This document shows, piece after piece, positions 41,238 through 49,111 of a stretch of DNA of 64,000 nt. Position 1 is the first letter of the stretch; the number at the start of each line of letters is the position of its first letter. Under the pieces are notes generated by a model. The model saw only the letters and a list, made by a program, of their open reading frames with translations. It searched no databases and was not told the DNA's origin. A program made the translations under genes and the position numbers. Origin of the DNA: Kingella denitrificans ATCC 33394 (GTDB lineage Bacteria > Pseudomonadota > Gammaproteobacteria > Burkholderiales > Neisseriaceae); NCBI RefSeq assembly GCF_000190695.1, contig NZ_GL870929.1, forward strand, positions 394,853 to 458,852. The letters are read 5' to 3'.

Positions 41238-41323
41238 TCCGCTGGTGCAGGCTGCTTTCAGGCCATTCGAAAGCAGCCTGCACTTTCCCGTTCGTCCGCC
41301 CAATCCACCAGAAAGGACACCCC

Positions 41324-42136
41324 ATGCTCGGCATCACCATCGGCGACATCGTCGGCTCGCGCTTTGAATTTGACAACTGCCGCAGCACCGAATTCGAACT
41401 GTTCCACCCCGCATGCGATTTCACGGACGACACCGTTTGCGCCACCGCCGTGGCCGACTGGGTATTGCAAGGCTGCACCGACAACCTCGTCCCCATCATG
41501 CAAGACTGGTGCAAACGTTATCCCAACCCGGTCGGCGCATACGGCGAACGCTTCCAAAGCTGGGTGCAGGCTGCCTCCCCCGAACCCTACAACAGCTGGG
41601 GCAACGGCTCGGCCATGCGCGTGGCCGCCGTCGGTTGGGCGTTCGACACATTGGAGCAGACGCTTGAAGCCGCCGCACAATCCGCCGCCATCACCCACAA
41701 CCACCCCGGCGGCATCAACGGGGCGCAAGCCGTGGCCGCCGCCATCTTTTGGGCGCGCACCGGCGAAAGCAAAGATTTCATCCGCGAACAAACCGAACAG
41801 CAATTCGGCTATTTCATGGGCCGCACCTGCGATGAAATCCGCCCCACCTACCTGTTCAACGTGAGCTGCGAAGGCACCGTTCCGCAAGCCCTGACCGCCT
41901 TTTTGGAAAGCGACGACTTCGAACACGCCATCCGCCTGGCCGTCTCCCTGGGCGGCGACAGCGACACCCTGACCGCCATCACCGGCGCGGTGGCCGAAGC
42001 CTTTTACGGCATACCGAACGCCCTGCGCGAACACACCCTCGCCATCCTGCCGCGCGACATTGCCGAAACCCTGTTGGCATTTGAAGCACGGTTCGGCAAC
42101 GGCCAAAAGCAGCCTGCACATTGCCCGGCCGACTGA
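41324..42136 (+). CDS. ADP-ribosylglycohydrolase (DraG family)
   Basis: 270 residues. It has the family motifs GITIGDIVGSRFE near the start, TDDT (34-37), the central NSWGNGSAMRV, ITHNHPGGINGAQAVAAAIF (in part), and SLGGDSDTLTAITGAVAEAFYG near the C-terminus. These acidic residues bind the two Mg ions that act in removing ADP-ribose from proteins or nucleic acids. No ADP-ribosyltransferase is adjacent, so the substrate is unknown. GAAAGGACACCCC precedes the ATG. The last residues GQKQPAHCPAD come from a DUS near the stop. Confidence 0.9.
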   Translation: MLGITIGDIVGSRFEFDNCRSTEFELFHPACDFTDDTVCATAVADWVLQGCTDNLVPIMQDWCKRYPNPVGAYGERFQSWVQAASPEPYNSWGNGSAMRVAAVGWAFDTLEQTLEAAAQSAAITHNHPGGINGAQAVAAAIFWARTGESKDFIREQTEQQFGYFMGRTCDEIRPTYLFNVSCEGTVPQALTAFLESDDFEHAIRLAVSLGGDSDTLTAITGAVAEAFYGIPNALREHTLAILPRDIAETLLAFEARFGNGQKQPAHCPAD

Positions 42137-42188
42137 AACAATCTTCCCGCCGACACAGCCACCCTTCAAAACCCAACCAAGGACGACA

Positions 42189-42602
42189 ATGAACCACGCC
42201 AACCTCCTCCGCAGCGCAGCCCTGCTGACCGCCCTGCTCATTCAGCCTGCATGGGCCGACACATTCGCCCACGACGGCTGCCAATACCAAGGCGCCAGCC
42301 TGCACGGCAAACCGCACGGGCAAGGCGCACTCACCTGCGCGGACGGCCGCGTCTATACCGGCGCCTTCAAAAACGGCCAGTTCCACGGCAAAGGGCAATA
42401 CGTCGTCCCAAACCGCCATAGCCTGATGCTCGCGCCATTCAACATGAACAGCGATAAATTGCGCAACATGGTGCTGACCGGCACCTTTGTGAACGGCCTG
42501 GCCAACGGCAAATTCAAAGTCTTCCAAGAGGGCAAGCACGTTTTCGATATGCAGTTTGACCGCGGCATCGTCACCAACATGACCCTGCCGCAGAAACGCT
42601 GA
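42189..42602 (+). CDS. Secreted MORN-repeat protein
   Basis: 137 residues with a signal peptide (cleavage after AWA, residue 23). Two to three MORN-like repeats follow: YQGASLHGKPHGQGALTCADGR and YTGAFKNGQFHGKGQYVVPN (each in part), and a weaker GTFVNGLANGKFKVFQEG. MORN repeats are beta-hairpins used in protein or lipid contacts; in secreted bacterial proteins their role is not settled. It follows the ADP-ribosylglycohydrolase by 52 bp with AAGGACGACA before its ATG, so the two may be cotranscribed. Confidence 0.8.
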   Translation: MNHANLLRSAALLTALLIQPAWADTFAHDGCQYQGASLHGKPHGQGALTCADGRVYTGAFKNGQFHGKGQYVVPNRHSLMLAPFNMNSDKLRNMVLTGTFVNGLANGKFKVFQEGKHVFDMQFDRGIVTNMTLPQKR

Positions 42603-42660
42603 CGTGCAGGCTGCTTTTCAGAGAGCAGGACAAGCAACCAAACAACCCGAAGGGAACCCC

Positions 42661-43395
42661 ATGACCCAACAAGAATATGCGGAATACCTATTTGAAATTC
42701 TAGGCGAAGAACCGTGTACGCCCGATGATTATCACGGATGGGAAGACTTTTTCTGGGGCTTATTCCAAAGTTTCATGCCAAACGGCGAAGGCGTGGCCGC
42801 CGTCTTCGATCCGCTGGAACGCGGGCAGGAATTGCTGGAGCGCATTTTGCCCGTTTATCAGGCTACTGCCGAATGCAGTACGGAAATCCTTGATAGCGGC
42901 AATACCCCCGCCTTTTTCTACCGTTCCGCGGAAGGTGCAAAGCAGGTGTCCATCAACGGACAAACCTTGCTGTTCCCCCCGTCTGCACCAAAAGAAGAGG
43001 ATGCCCGAGCCCGGCAAATCGGCGAACGTTTGCTGGAGGGGCTGCGCGAATTTGCCATTTTCTACGGGGATGAGGAACTGATTGAAACCCTTACCGCGGT
43101 AAGGCGGATATGCTTTGGTTTGCCGAAAAAAGATTTCAATGAGGCAGACGAATTGTTTTACGAAATATTCTACCAATGGCGGCAGGACAATATCGACCCA
43201 GACAGTCCCGAACAAGTGTTGGCTGAAGCATATTATTCCATATACGAAGACGAATATTTGGCCGCCTACCTGCAATACCCGATGTATGACGATAAACCCG
43301 ACAGCGACTTTCTGCGCCCTTATTTCGATTTATGGCAGCAGGGCTACGGCTTCGCCTTGGGGGAAGATTGTCTATATCTGTATCTGTACAGATAA
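42661..43395 (+). CDS. Hypothetical acidic cytoplasmic protein
   Basis: 244 residues, no signal peptide, strongly acidic and rich in Tyr, Phe and Glu (for example EYLFEILGEEPCTPDDYHGWEDFFW, in part, and YYSIYEDEYLAAYLQYP). It looks helical throughout. GAAGGGAACCCC precedes the ATG. I do not recognise a family. Its size, acidity and location in an accessory block are like many immunity-type proteins, but no toxin is next to it and this is only a possibility. Confidence 0.7.
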   Translation: MTQQEYAEYLFEILGEEPCTPDDYHGWEDFFWGLFQSFMPNGEGVAAVFDPLERGQELLERILPVYQATAECSTEILDSGNTPAFFYRSAEGAKQVSINGQTLLFPPSAPKEEDARARQIGERLLEGLREFAIFYGDEELIETLTAVRRICFGLPKKDFNEADELFYEIFYQWRQDNIDPDSPEQVLAEAYYSIYEDEYLAAYLQYPMYDDKPDSDFLRPYFDLWQQGYGFALGEDCLYLYLYR

Positions 43396-43422
43396 GGAAA
43401 AGCCGTTTTATTTTTATTAAAT

Positions 43423-43537
43423 TTCAGGTAGCCTTCGTCTCCCAAAGGGCTGCCTGGAAACAGTAGGAAACATAAAAAGGAAATAAGATGATGTGGAAAA
43501 ATGCTTTACTGGCTTTACTGCTATTTTCAGGTAGCCT
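43423..43537. repeat. Two Eikenella-dialect DUS copies
   Basis: TTCAGGTAGCCT at 43423-43434 and again at 43526-43537 is the exact reverse complement of AGGCTACCTGAA, the eikDUS dialect, unlike the king3 dialect found elsewhere in the window. The second lies within a coding region, in the signal peptide. Confidence 0.85.
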
Positions 43538-44009
43538 GTATGCCCAAGGACGACCTGGTAGCGAGACGGGTTTTGATATGGTGAAACAGGGTGAGAATCC
43601 GATATATTTAAGCACGATCGGGGTTACAGAAGTACCCGGAAAGCCGGATGTGATTGTTTATCCGATGATTACGAATGTAACGGCAGATATTCCCGATATG
43701 AGATCGGCTAAAGGCTCTTCCATAGTGGTTACAATAGAAATGAACTGCCGCACAGGGCAGGGCAAAATGTATGGGATGAAGGTGTATAGCGAGCATTTCG
43801 GACGGGGAACATTAAAGGATGATTTTTCCCATTTGCAGGGAGAGCAAGATGCCAGCCTGCCCGATTTACACAAACAACCGCCACTAACGCCATATTTGCT
43901 TGCCGCCGCTATGGCCTGCACAACAGTAGGCAAACCATTGGGTGGGACACCTGATGTGATGAGAGATATTATTAACCGTGGGCTGGCGGCGAGCCGCTCC
44001 CGTCACTGA
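43488..44009 (+). CDS. Secreted protein, possibly surface-adhesin-E-like
   Basis: 173 residues (or 172 from the adjacent second ATG) with a signal peptide ending LYAQ. The mature part contains a segment VVTIEMNCRTGQGKMYGMKVYSEHFGRG and a later ACTTVGKP, which recalls the paired-Cys layout of surface-adhesin E-type proteins, but similarity is weak. AAAGGAAATAAG is a good ribosome site. Base composition is lower in G+C than the neighbours, and the gene carries an eikDUS in the signal-peptide codons, both pointing to transfer from an Eikenella-like donor. Confidence 0.65.
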   Translation: MMWKNALLALLLFSGSLYAQGRPGSETGFDMVKQGENPIYLSTIGVTEVPGKPDVIVYPMITNVTADIPDMRSAKGSSIVVTIEMNCRTGQGKMYGMKVYSEHFGRGTLKDDFSHLQGEQDASLPDLHKQPPLTPYLLAAAMACTTVGKPLGGTPDVMRDIINRGLAASRSRH

Positions 44010-44065
44010 TGTTTTTTCCAGGCAGCCTGCAAACCCTTTTAACCAGCTTAAAAAAAGAAAATTCC

Positions 44066-44617
44066 ATGAAACCCCTACTTGCCGTCAGCAGCTTTGTCAT
44101 TACACTCGCCGCCTGTAACAGCCTATCGGGTACGCCCAACATACCCATTGGAAAAGAAACCAACGAATACAAAGTCACAGAAGCAGGCGGTGTGTGGGCG
44201 GAGCTCAAAACAGACAGCCCGGCGCAATCGAACTATCGCTACGGCTTTACCATCCTGCTCAAACACGCCGAACAGGTGCGCTCTGTGAAAATTGAGCGCA
44301 TAGAAAACGGGCGTGCCGAAACCGTGATAGACGACAGCACAAATGCCACAACCCAACCTGTATGGCAGCCGCAGCAACCCGCAGGCGCACGCAGCCGTCT
44401 GCATGGGAAAGGTATCGGCAACACCTCATGGGTCGGGCAAACCGCCGAACACAACTTAACCCCCGCGCAATCTCCATGGCTTTACCAGTCCGGCGACATG
44501 CAACAGCACTACCGCATCACCATTACCGATATGCAGGGCAAACAAACCGTGTTGCATCAACCCACTATGATTCCCGTTAAAGTCAAACAGCTTTTCCGTA
44601 ACTTTATCAGGCAATAA
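44066..44617 (+). CDS. Putative lipoprotein, unknown function
   Basis: 183 residues with a lipoprotein signal (LAAC, C17). The body is polar and beta-rich (WAELKTDSPAQSNYRYGFTILLKHAEQVRSVKIERI, in part; YRITITDMQGKQTVLHQPTMIPVKV, in part) and lacks recognisable catalytic motifs. It begins 56 bp after the secreted protein gene, so the two are likely cotranscribed and acquired together. It ends 60 bp before dcd. Family unknown. Confidence 0.7.
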   Translation: MKPLLAVSSFVITLAACNSLSGTPNIPIGKETNEYKVTEAGGVWAELKTDSPAQSNYRYGFTILLKHAEQVRSVKIERIENGRAETVIDDSTNATTQPVWQPQQPAGARSRLHGKGIGNTSWVGQTAEHNLTPAQSPWLYQSGDMQQHYRITITDMQGKQTVLHQPTMIPVKVKQLFRNFIRQ

Positions 44618-44677
44618 GTCTTTTTCATGCAGCCTTAAAACCCTTGCCCCCACCTTTAATTAAGAAAGATATCCGCA

Positions 44678-45244
44678 ATGACCATCAAATCCGACAAATG
44701 GATACGCCGCATGGCCGAACAGCACGGCATGATCGAGCCGTTCGAGCCCAACCAAATCAAAGAACAAGACGGCCGCCGCATCATTTCCTACGGCACGTCC
44801 AGCTACGGCTACGACATCCGCTGCGCCAACGAATTCAAAATCTTCACCAACATCAACAGCACCATCGTCGATCCGAAAAACTTCGACCCGAAAAACTTCG
44901 TCACCGTGGAAGACGACTGCTGCATCATCCCGCCCAATTCTTTCGCGCTGGCACGCACGGTGGAATATTTCCGCATCCCGCGCAACGTGCTCACCGTGTG
45001 CTTGGGCAAGTCCACTTATGCCCGCTGCGGCATCATCGTGAACGTGACCCCGTTCGAGCCGGAATGGGAAGGCTATGTGACGCTGGAATTCTCCAACACC
45101 ACGCCGCTGCCCGCCAAAATCTATGCCGGCGAAGGCGTGGCGCAAGTGCTGTTTTTTGAAAGCGACGAAATCTGCGAAACGTCCTACAAAGACCGCAGCG
45201 GCAAATACATGGGGCAGACAGGCGTTACCCTGCCGAAGGCCTGA
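44678..45244 (+). CDS. dcd: dCTP deaminase
   Basis: 188 residues, standard length. It has IISYGTSSYGYDIRCANEF, the catalytic region GKSTYARCGIIVNVTPFEPEWEGYVTLEFSN (in part), and the C-terminal AQVLFFESDE and YKDRSGKYMGQTGVTLP. It converts dCTP to dUTP for dTMP synthesis. It is a housekeeping gene embedded in an otherwise accessory stretch, flanked by an Eikenella-DUS segment on the left and unknown genes on the right. A DUS follows near 45256. Confidence 0.97.
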   Translation: MTIKSDKWIRRMAEQHGMIEPFEPNQIKEQDGRRIISYGTSSYGYDIRCANEFKIFTNINSTIVDPKNFDPKNFVTVEDDCCIIPPNSFALARTVEYFRIPRNVLTVCLGKSTYARCGIIVNVTPFEPEWEGYVTLEFSNTTPLPAKIYAGEGVAQVLFFESDEICETSYKDRSGKYMGQTGVTLPKA

Positions 45245-45283
45245 TGGCCGGCTCAAAGCAGCCTGCACCATTGAAAGAACGAT

Positions 45284-45715
45284 ATGCCCGTTATCATACC
45301 CCTACCCACTTCCGCCGGACTGCTTTACGGACGCGACTGTGTTTATTTGGACAACGCGCAATTTGAGAGCTCGTCCCGACTGCATATCACGGGCGAACTC
45401 AACGGCGCACTTATCCGCCACTCGCACCCTGAAACCCAAGACAGAGAAACACAAGATTTCGTCCCCTTTTACCTGATTTTTGAGCGCGTGATTGCCAGCA
45501 GTACCTGCGAACTGGATACCTATGAAAACCTTGTGCCGCACCATACGGACGGCACACGCCCTTCGTTTGTGGAAATCCAAAACAGCCCGTGGCTCGAACG
45601 CCTGCCCGTACGCCAAGATTTCGACCACCGTATTTACCGCCATTTCCGGCTATATACCTACGATACCGTATTGGACGTATTTGCCGCTTCCTACACATGG
45701 CAAATAGATTTTTAG
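45284..45715 (+). CDS. Hypothetical protein
   Basis: 143 residues, cytoplasmic by appearance. It contains CVYLDNAQFESSSRLHITGELNG, FVPFYLIFERVIASSTCELDTYE and ends RLYTYDTVLDVFAASYTWQIDF (described in parts). This reads like a beta-rich domain with a C-terminal aromatic strand. Family not recognised. It lies 39 bp after dcd, with one DUS between, and 37 bp before the SMI1/KNR4-like gene on the same strand, so the two unknown genes may form a unit. Confidence 0.65.
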   Translation: MPVIIPLPTSAGLLYGRDCVYLDNAQFESSSRLHITGELNGALIRHSHPETQDRETQDFVPFYLIFERVIASSTCELDTYENLVPHHTDGTRPSFVEIQNSPWLERLPVRQDFDHRIYRHFRLYTYDTVLDVFAASYTWQIDF

Positions 45716-45752
45716 CGTTCAGACAGCCTGCACCCCCAACCCGAGATGAACC

Positions 45753-46280
45753 ATGCCGCACCGCCTCAAACTCAGAACCTCAGCAGAAATTGCCCAAATC
45801 CTACCTGCCCGCGCCAAACCCATCGGCAATAAAGGCAAACTACCCGATTTGGCCGCGCCCTATTTGGATTTTCTGACCCGTTTTCATGTTGCCGAAGCGG
45901 TTGCCGAATTTATCCCCTTCACCTACGAACAGGCCATTCTGCACAACCGCCGCCTGGCAGACGAATACCCCGATACCGCGCAGCATTTTTGGATTATCGG
46001 CGAGGCGGGGCAGGGAGACGAATGGTTTATCGGCAAAAATTCGGGCAGCATTTTTTATTTCGACCACGATTTGGGCGAATTGTCACTTGAGCGGCTGGCG
46101 GATTTGCATATCGGTTTTCCGCAGTTTTTGCAGCTCATGTTCTTGTGCCAAGACTGGTATGCTGTGATGGAAAGCGGGCAGACAACCCCACAGGGTCAGG
46201 AGTGGTTTGCCACACTGTGCCGCAGTATTCATGCAGATTTACCAGAATCATATCCGTTTGATTATATTGAATTAAAATAA
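45753..46280 (+). CDS. SMI1/KNR4 (SUKH)-like protein
   Basis: 175 residues without signal peptide. The central FWIIGEAGQGDEWFIGKNSGSIFYFDHD (described in part) matches the SMI1/KNR4 pattern 'I-G-x-x-G-x-G-D-x-W-F-I-D-x-x-x-G-x-V-x-x-x-D-H-D', a fold common among immunity proteins. A cognate toxin is not adjacent. The C-terminal codons (YIELK) and TAA fall within a decayed CREE end (46263-46293), so the natural end may have been altered. Confidence 0.65.
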   Translation: MPHRLKLRTSAEIAQILPARAKPIGNKGKLPDLAAPYLDFLTRFHVAEAVAEFIPFTYEQAILHNRRLADEYPDTAQHFWIIGEAGQGDEWFIGKNSGSIFYFDHDLGELSLERLADLHIGFPQFLQLMFLCQDWYAVMESGQTTPQGQEWFATLCRSIHADLPESYPFDYIELK

Positions 46281-46293
46281 AATTAGACAAGGT
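46263..46293. repeat. Remnant of a Correia-type repeat end
   Basis: TATATTGAATTAAAATAAAATTAGACAAGG differs by a few bases from the left end of the CREE at 32428 (TATAGTGGATTAAAAT, then GAGACAAGG). The rest of the element is missing. Confidence 0.6.
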
Positions 46294-46359
46294 GACTGAG
46301 CCTACCGAAAGCAGCCTGCACCTTACTGCCGTTTTGCACATCCCTGACGTTACCCGCCT

Positions 46360-46983
46360 ATGACCACTAAAAAAACCACCAACGCCTACACCGCCCTCAT
46401 CCAAGCCCTGCGCATCCTGCCCAACGTGGGCGCGAAAACCGCGCAGCGCATGGCGCACACCCTGTTGCAGGAAAACCGCGAAGGTGCGGCAGAACTGGCC
46501 GCCGCCTTGGACACCGCGCTCAAACAAGTCAGCAACTGCCAAAGCTGCAACACGTTTTGCGAAGGCGGCACTTGCGAAATCTGTGCCGACGAAACGCGCG
46601 ATCCGACGCGCCTAATGATTGTCCACATGCCCGCCGATGTGGCCGCCATGGAAGCCGCCCGCTGCCACGATGGGTTGTATTTCGTGCTGATGGGGCAGGT
46701 CAGCCCTGCGCAGAATATGGATTTGGGCAGCATTGCGCTGGAAAAGCTGATTGCGCGGCTGGCCGGCAGCCCCGTGACCGAAATCATCATCGCCACCTCG
46801 TTCACCGCGGAGGGCGACGCCACCGCCTACATCCTGTCCGAACTCTTAAAAGGCCAGCCCTACAAAATCAGCCGCCTGGCACGCGGCATGCCGCTGGGCA
46901 GCGAATTGGAATATGTCGATGCGGGCACGCTCGCCCAAGCCGTGTACGAACGCAGCCTGCTGCAAGAAGGTGAAACCTCATGA
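46360..46983 (+). CDS. recR: RecR recombination mediator
   Basis: 207 residues. It has an N-terminal helix-hairpin-helix (RILPNVGAKTAQRMAHTLL, in part), a zinc finger with C60, C63, C72 and C75 (NCQSCNTFCEGGTCEIC), a Toprim domain with EIIIATSFTAEGDATAYI (in part) and the C-terminal ISRLARGMPLGSELEYVD (in part). RecR with RecO loads RecA on gapped DNA, important for repair and natural transformation. Its stop overlaps the ATG of the next gene (ATGA), implying coupling to a secreted protein of unknown function. Confidence 0.96.
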   Translation: MTTKKTTNAYTALIQALRILPNVGAKTAQRMAHTLLQENREGAAELAAALDTALKQVSNCQSCNTFCEGGTCEICADETRDPTRLMIVHMPADVAAMEAARCHDGLYFVLMGQVSPAQNMDLGSIALEKLIARLAGSPVTEIIIATSFTAEGDATAYILSELLKGQPYKISRLARGMPLGSELEYVDAGTLAQAVYERSLLQEGETS

Positions 46984-47624
46984 CCAAAAACGGATTTATT
47001 GCCTTATTCGTCTGCACCCTGTCGTGCTGGATGCCGAACGTGTTGGCCGTTTCCAGCTTTTCCGCCATTCCCGTCAAGCAGGCGGCCGCGGTGCAAAAGC
47101 AGCCTGCACCCGTATCGAAGACCAACTTGCTGCTGGACAAGGAACGCCTACGCGACGCACAGCAACAGCTGCTCGGACGGCCGGAACTAGCACAGCGTCC
47201 GCTGTATGTGTTGGACAAAGTGGATTTTTTTGACGGAACCCGCCCGCGTATCGAACTGATTGTCGCACACCGGAGCAGCAAAGACGTGCCGCTGAATATT
47301 TACACCTTTGAAAACGGAACGTGGCGCGCCGAGCCCATCGAACAAGATTATTCGGACAACTATATCGCCAAGCACCAAATGCAGCTGGACGACACGGATT
47401 GGGCGCAGGTGGCCGATGTTGCCCGCGTGTGGCAGGAAAAAGCCAGAGAAGTGAAGGCGGTGGAAACCGAGCCGTATTATATTTCGCTGGTGTGGCTGCC
47501 GCCGCAAAGGAAGCGTTTTTGGCATACCGCCACGCTGGAAGCCGTGGGCAAGCAGTATTATTTGAGCCTGCATGAAAACGGCACGGTTTGGGAATGGAAA
47601 CGGCCGGCCGCCGAAAAAGAATAA
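46980..47624 (+). CDS. Secreted protein of unknown function, coupled to recR
   Basis: 214 residues with a signal peptide (cleavage near VLAVSSF, residue 23-24). Near the N-terminus KQAAAVQKQPAPVSK contains a translated DUS. The remaining sequence is mixed alpha/beta (LYVLDKVDFFDGTRPRIELIVAHRSSKDVPL, in part; YYISLVWLPPQRKRFWHTATLEAVG, in part) without recognised motifs. The ATG overlaps the recR stop by four bases. A periplasmic protein coupled to a repair gene is an odd partner and may simply reflect compact gene order. Confidence 0.7.
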   Translation: MTKNGFIALFVCTLSCWMPNVLAVSSFSAIPVKQAAAVQKQPAPVSKTNLLLDKERLRDAQQQLLGRPELAQRPLYVLDKVDFFDGTRPRIELIVAHRSSKDVPLNIYTFENGTWRAEPIEQDYSDNYIAKHQMQLDDTDWAQVADVARVWQEKAREVKAVETEPYYISLVWLPPQRKRFWHTATLEAVGKQYYLSLHENGTVWEWKRPAAEKE

Positions 47625-47753
47625 CGCCCCCGAAAAAGCAGCCTGCACCCGTTTTGCCGCCTATCGCCCGAAAACACGGCCCAACAAAGTGCAGGCTGCT
47701 TTTGCTGCATTTGCGTTATAATGCACCCGTATCACCCACAGAATAGAGAAAAA

Positions 47754-49004
47754 ATGAACACCAAAGAAAGAACCTGCTCGTTTTGCGGCAAAGACGAACA
47801 CCAAGTCAAAATGCTCATTGAAGGCGAAGACGCGTTTATCTGCAACGAATGCGCGGCCGCCTGCGCCCAATTAAGCGGCAACGATGCATCCGCGGGCACG
47901 AAAGCACCGCAAACCGACGACACGCCGCTGCCCACGCCGGCACAACTGGTCGCACAATTAAACGAACACGTTATCGGTCAGGAAAATGCCAAAAAAGCGC
48001 TGGCCGTCGCCGTATATAACCACTACAAACGCCTGCGCCAACCCGAAGCCGACAGCCGCGTGGAGCTGAACAAATCCAACGTGCTGATGATTGGCCCGAC
48101 TGGTTCGGGCAAAACCTATATGGTGCAGTCGCTGGCGCGGCAGCTGAACGTACCCTTCGCCATGGCCGACGCCACCACGCTGACCGAAGCGGGCTATGTA
48201 GGCGAAGACGTGGAGACCATCATCACCAAGCTGCTGGGCAACTGCGATTTCAACGTGGAAAAAGCACAGCACGGCATTATTTATATTGACGAAATCGACA
48301 AAATCTCGCGCAAGAGCGACAGCCCGTCCATCACGCGCGACGTGTCGGGCGAAGGCGTGCAGCAGGCATTGCTCAAACTCATCGAAGGCACTATGGCCAG
48401 CGTGCCGCAGCAGGGCGGCCGCCGCAACCCGAACCAGCAGTTCATCAATGTCGATACGTCCAACATCCTGTTTATCTGTGGCGGTGCGTTTGCGGGTTTG
48501 GACAAAGTCATCCGCCAACGCACCGAAAAAGGCGGCATCGGCTTCGGTGCGGACGTGCACAGCAAAGATGAAGACAGCAAAATCGGCGAGCTGTTCGCCC
48601 AAGTCGAACCCGAAGATTTGATTAAATTCGGCCTGATTCCCGAACTCATCGGCCGCCTGCCGGTGCTGACATCGCTGAACGAATTGGACGAAGATGCCTT
48701 GGTGCGCATCCTTACCGAGCCGAAAAACGCGCTGGTCAAACAATACCAAGCCCTGTTCGCGATGGAAAACAAAACGTTGGAAATGGACGAATCCGCCCTG
48801 CGCGCCGTCGCCCAACTGGCAATGAAGCGCAAAACCGGCGCGCGCGGCCTACGTTCCATTATGGAGCGCGTGCTGCTGGATACCATGTACCTGCTGCCCG
48901 ATTTGCCGGAAGTGGCGAAGGTTGTAGTGCGCCGTGAACATGTGGAACAAGGCACGCAGCCGCAATTTTTCACCGCCGACGGCAAAGAATGGGCGGCGAA
49001 ATGA
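47754..49004 (+). CDS. clpX: ClpX, ATP-dependent Clp protease unfoldase
   Basis: 416 residues. The zinc-binding domain has C8, C11, C30 and C33; the AAA+ core has Walker A GPTGSGKT (114-121), Walker B IIYIDEIDKI, and the pore and ClpP-contact regions (TEAGYVGEDVE; FGLIPELIGRLPV). It unfolds tagged substrates for ClpP. TATAAT at 47717-47722 in GCGTTATAATGC is a probable -10 for it. clpP is not adjacent in this window. The chosen ATG matches the family start; one 11 codons upstream overlaps the -10 downstream sequence. Confidence 0.97.
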   Translation: MNTKERTCSFCGKDEHQVKMLIEGEDAFICNECAAACAQLSGNDASAGTKAPQTDDTPLPTPAQLVAQLNEHVIGQENAKKALAVAVYNHYKRLRQPEADSRVELNKSNVLMIGPTGSGKTYMVQSLARQLNVPFAMADATTLTEAGYVGEDVETIITKLLGNCDFNVEKAQHGIIYIDEIDKISRKSDSPSITRDVSGEGVQQALLKLIEGTMASVPQQGGRRNPNQQFINVDTSNILFICGGAFAGLDKVIRQRTEKGGIGFGADVHSKDEDSKIGELFAQVEPEDLIKFGLIPELIGRLPVLTSLNELDEDALVRILTEPKNALVKQYQALFAMENKTLEMDESALRAVAQLAMKRKTGARGLRSIMERVLLDTMYLLPDLPEVAKVVVRREHVEQGTQPQFFTADGKEWAAK

Positions 49005-49111
49005 AATAAAGTGCAGGCTGCTTTCCGGCATTTTCACACGCATCCGAAAGCAGCCTGCACCCGCATTGACCGACCCACCGTAACGAATCCCCCACCAACA
49101 CGAAAGGAAAG

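Larger units (their letters stand above)
39752..41283 (+). repeat. Tandem array of three about 505-bp units (gene plus DUS)
   Basis: Starts of the three genes are 505 and 507 bp apart. Each unit carries a DUS pair (near 40232/40258, 40741/40766 and 41246/41271), the common leader CCAACCAAGGAA and the coding region. Units 2 and 3 are much closer to each other than to unit 1. Confidence 0.85.

Noticed and set aside
40113..41303. A 396-codon minus-strand open frame with internal repeats
   Set aside because: It lies antisense to the three tandem secreted-protein genes, which have signal peptides, leaders and conserved Cys; the repeats only mirror theirs.
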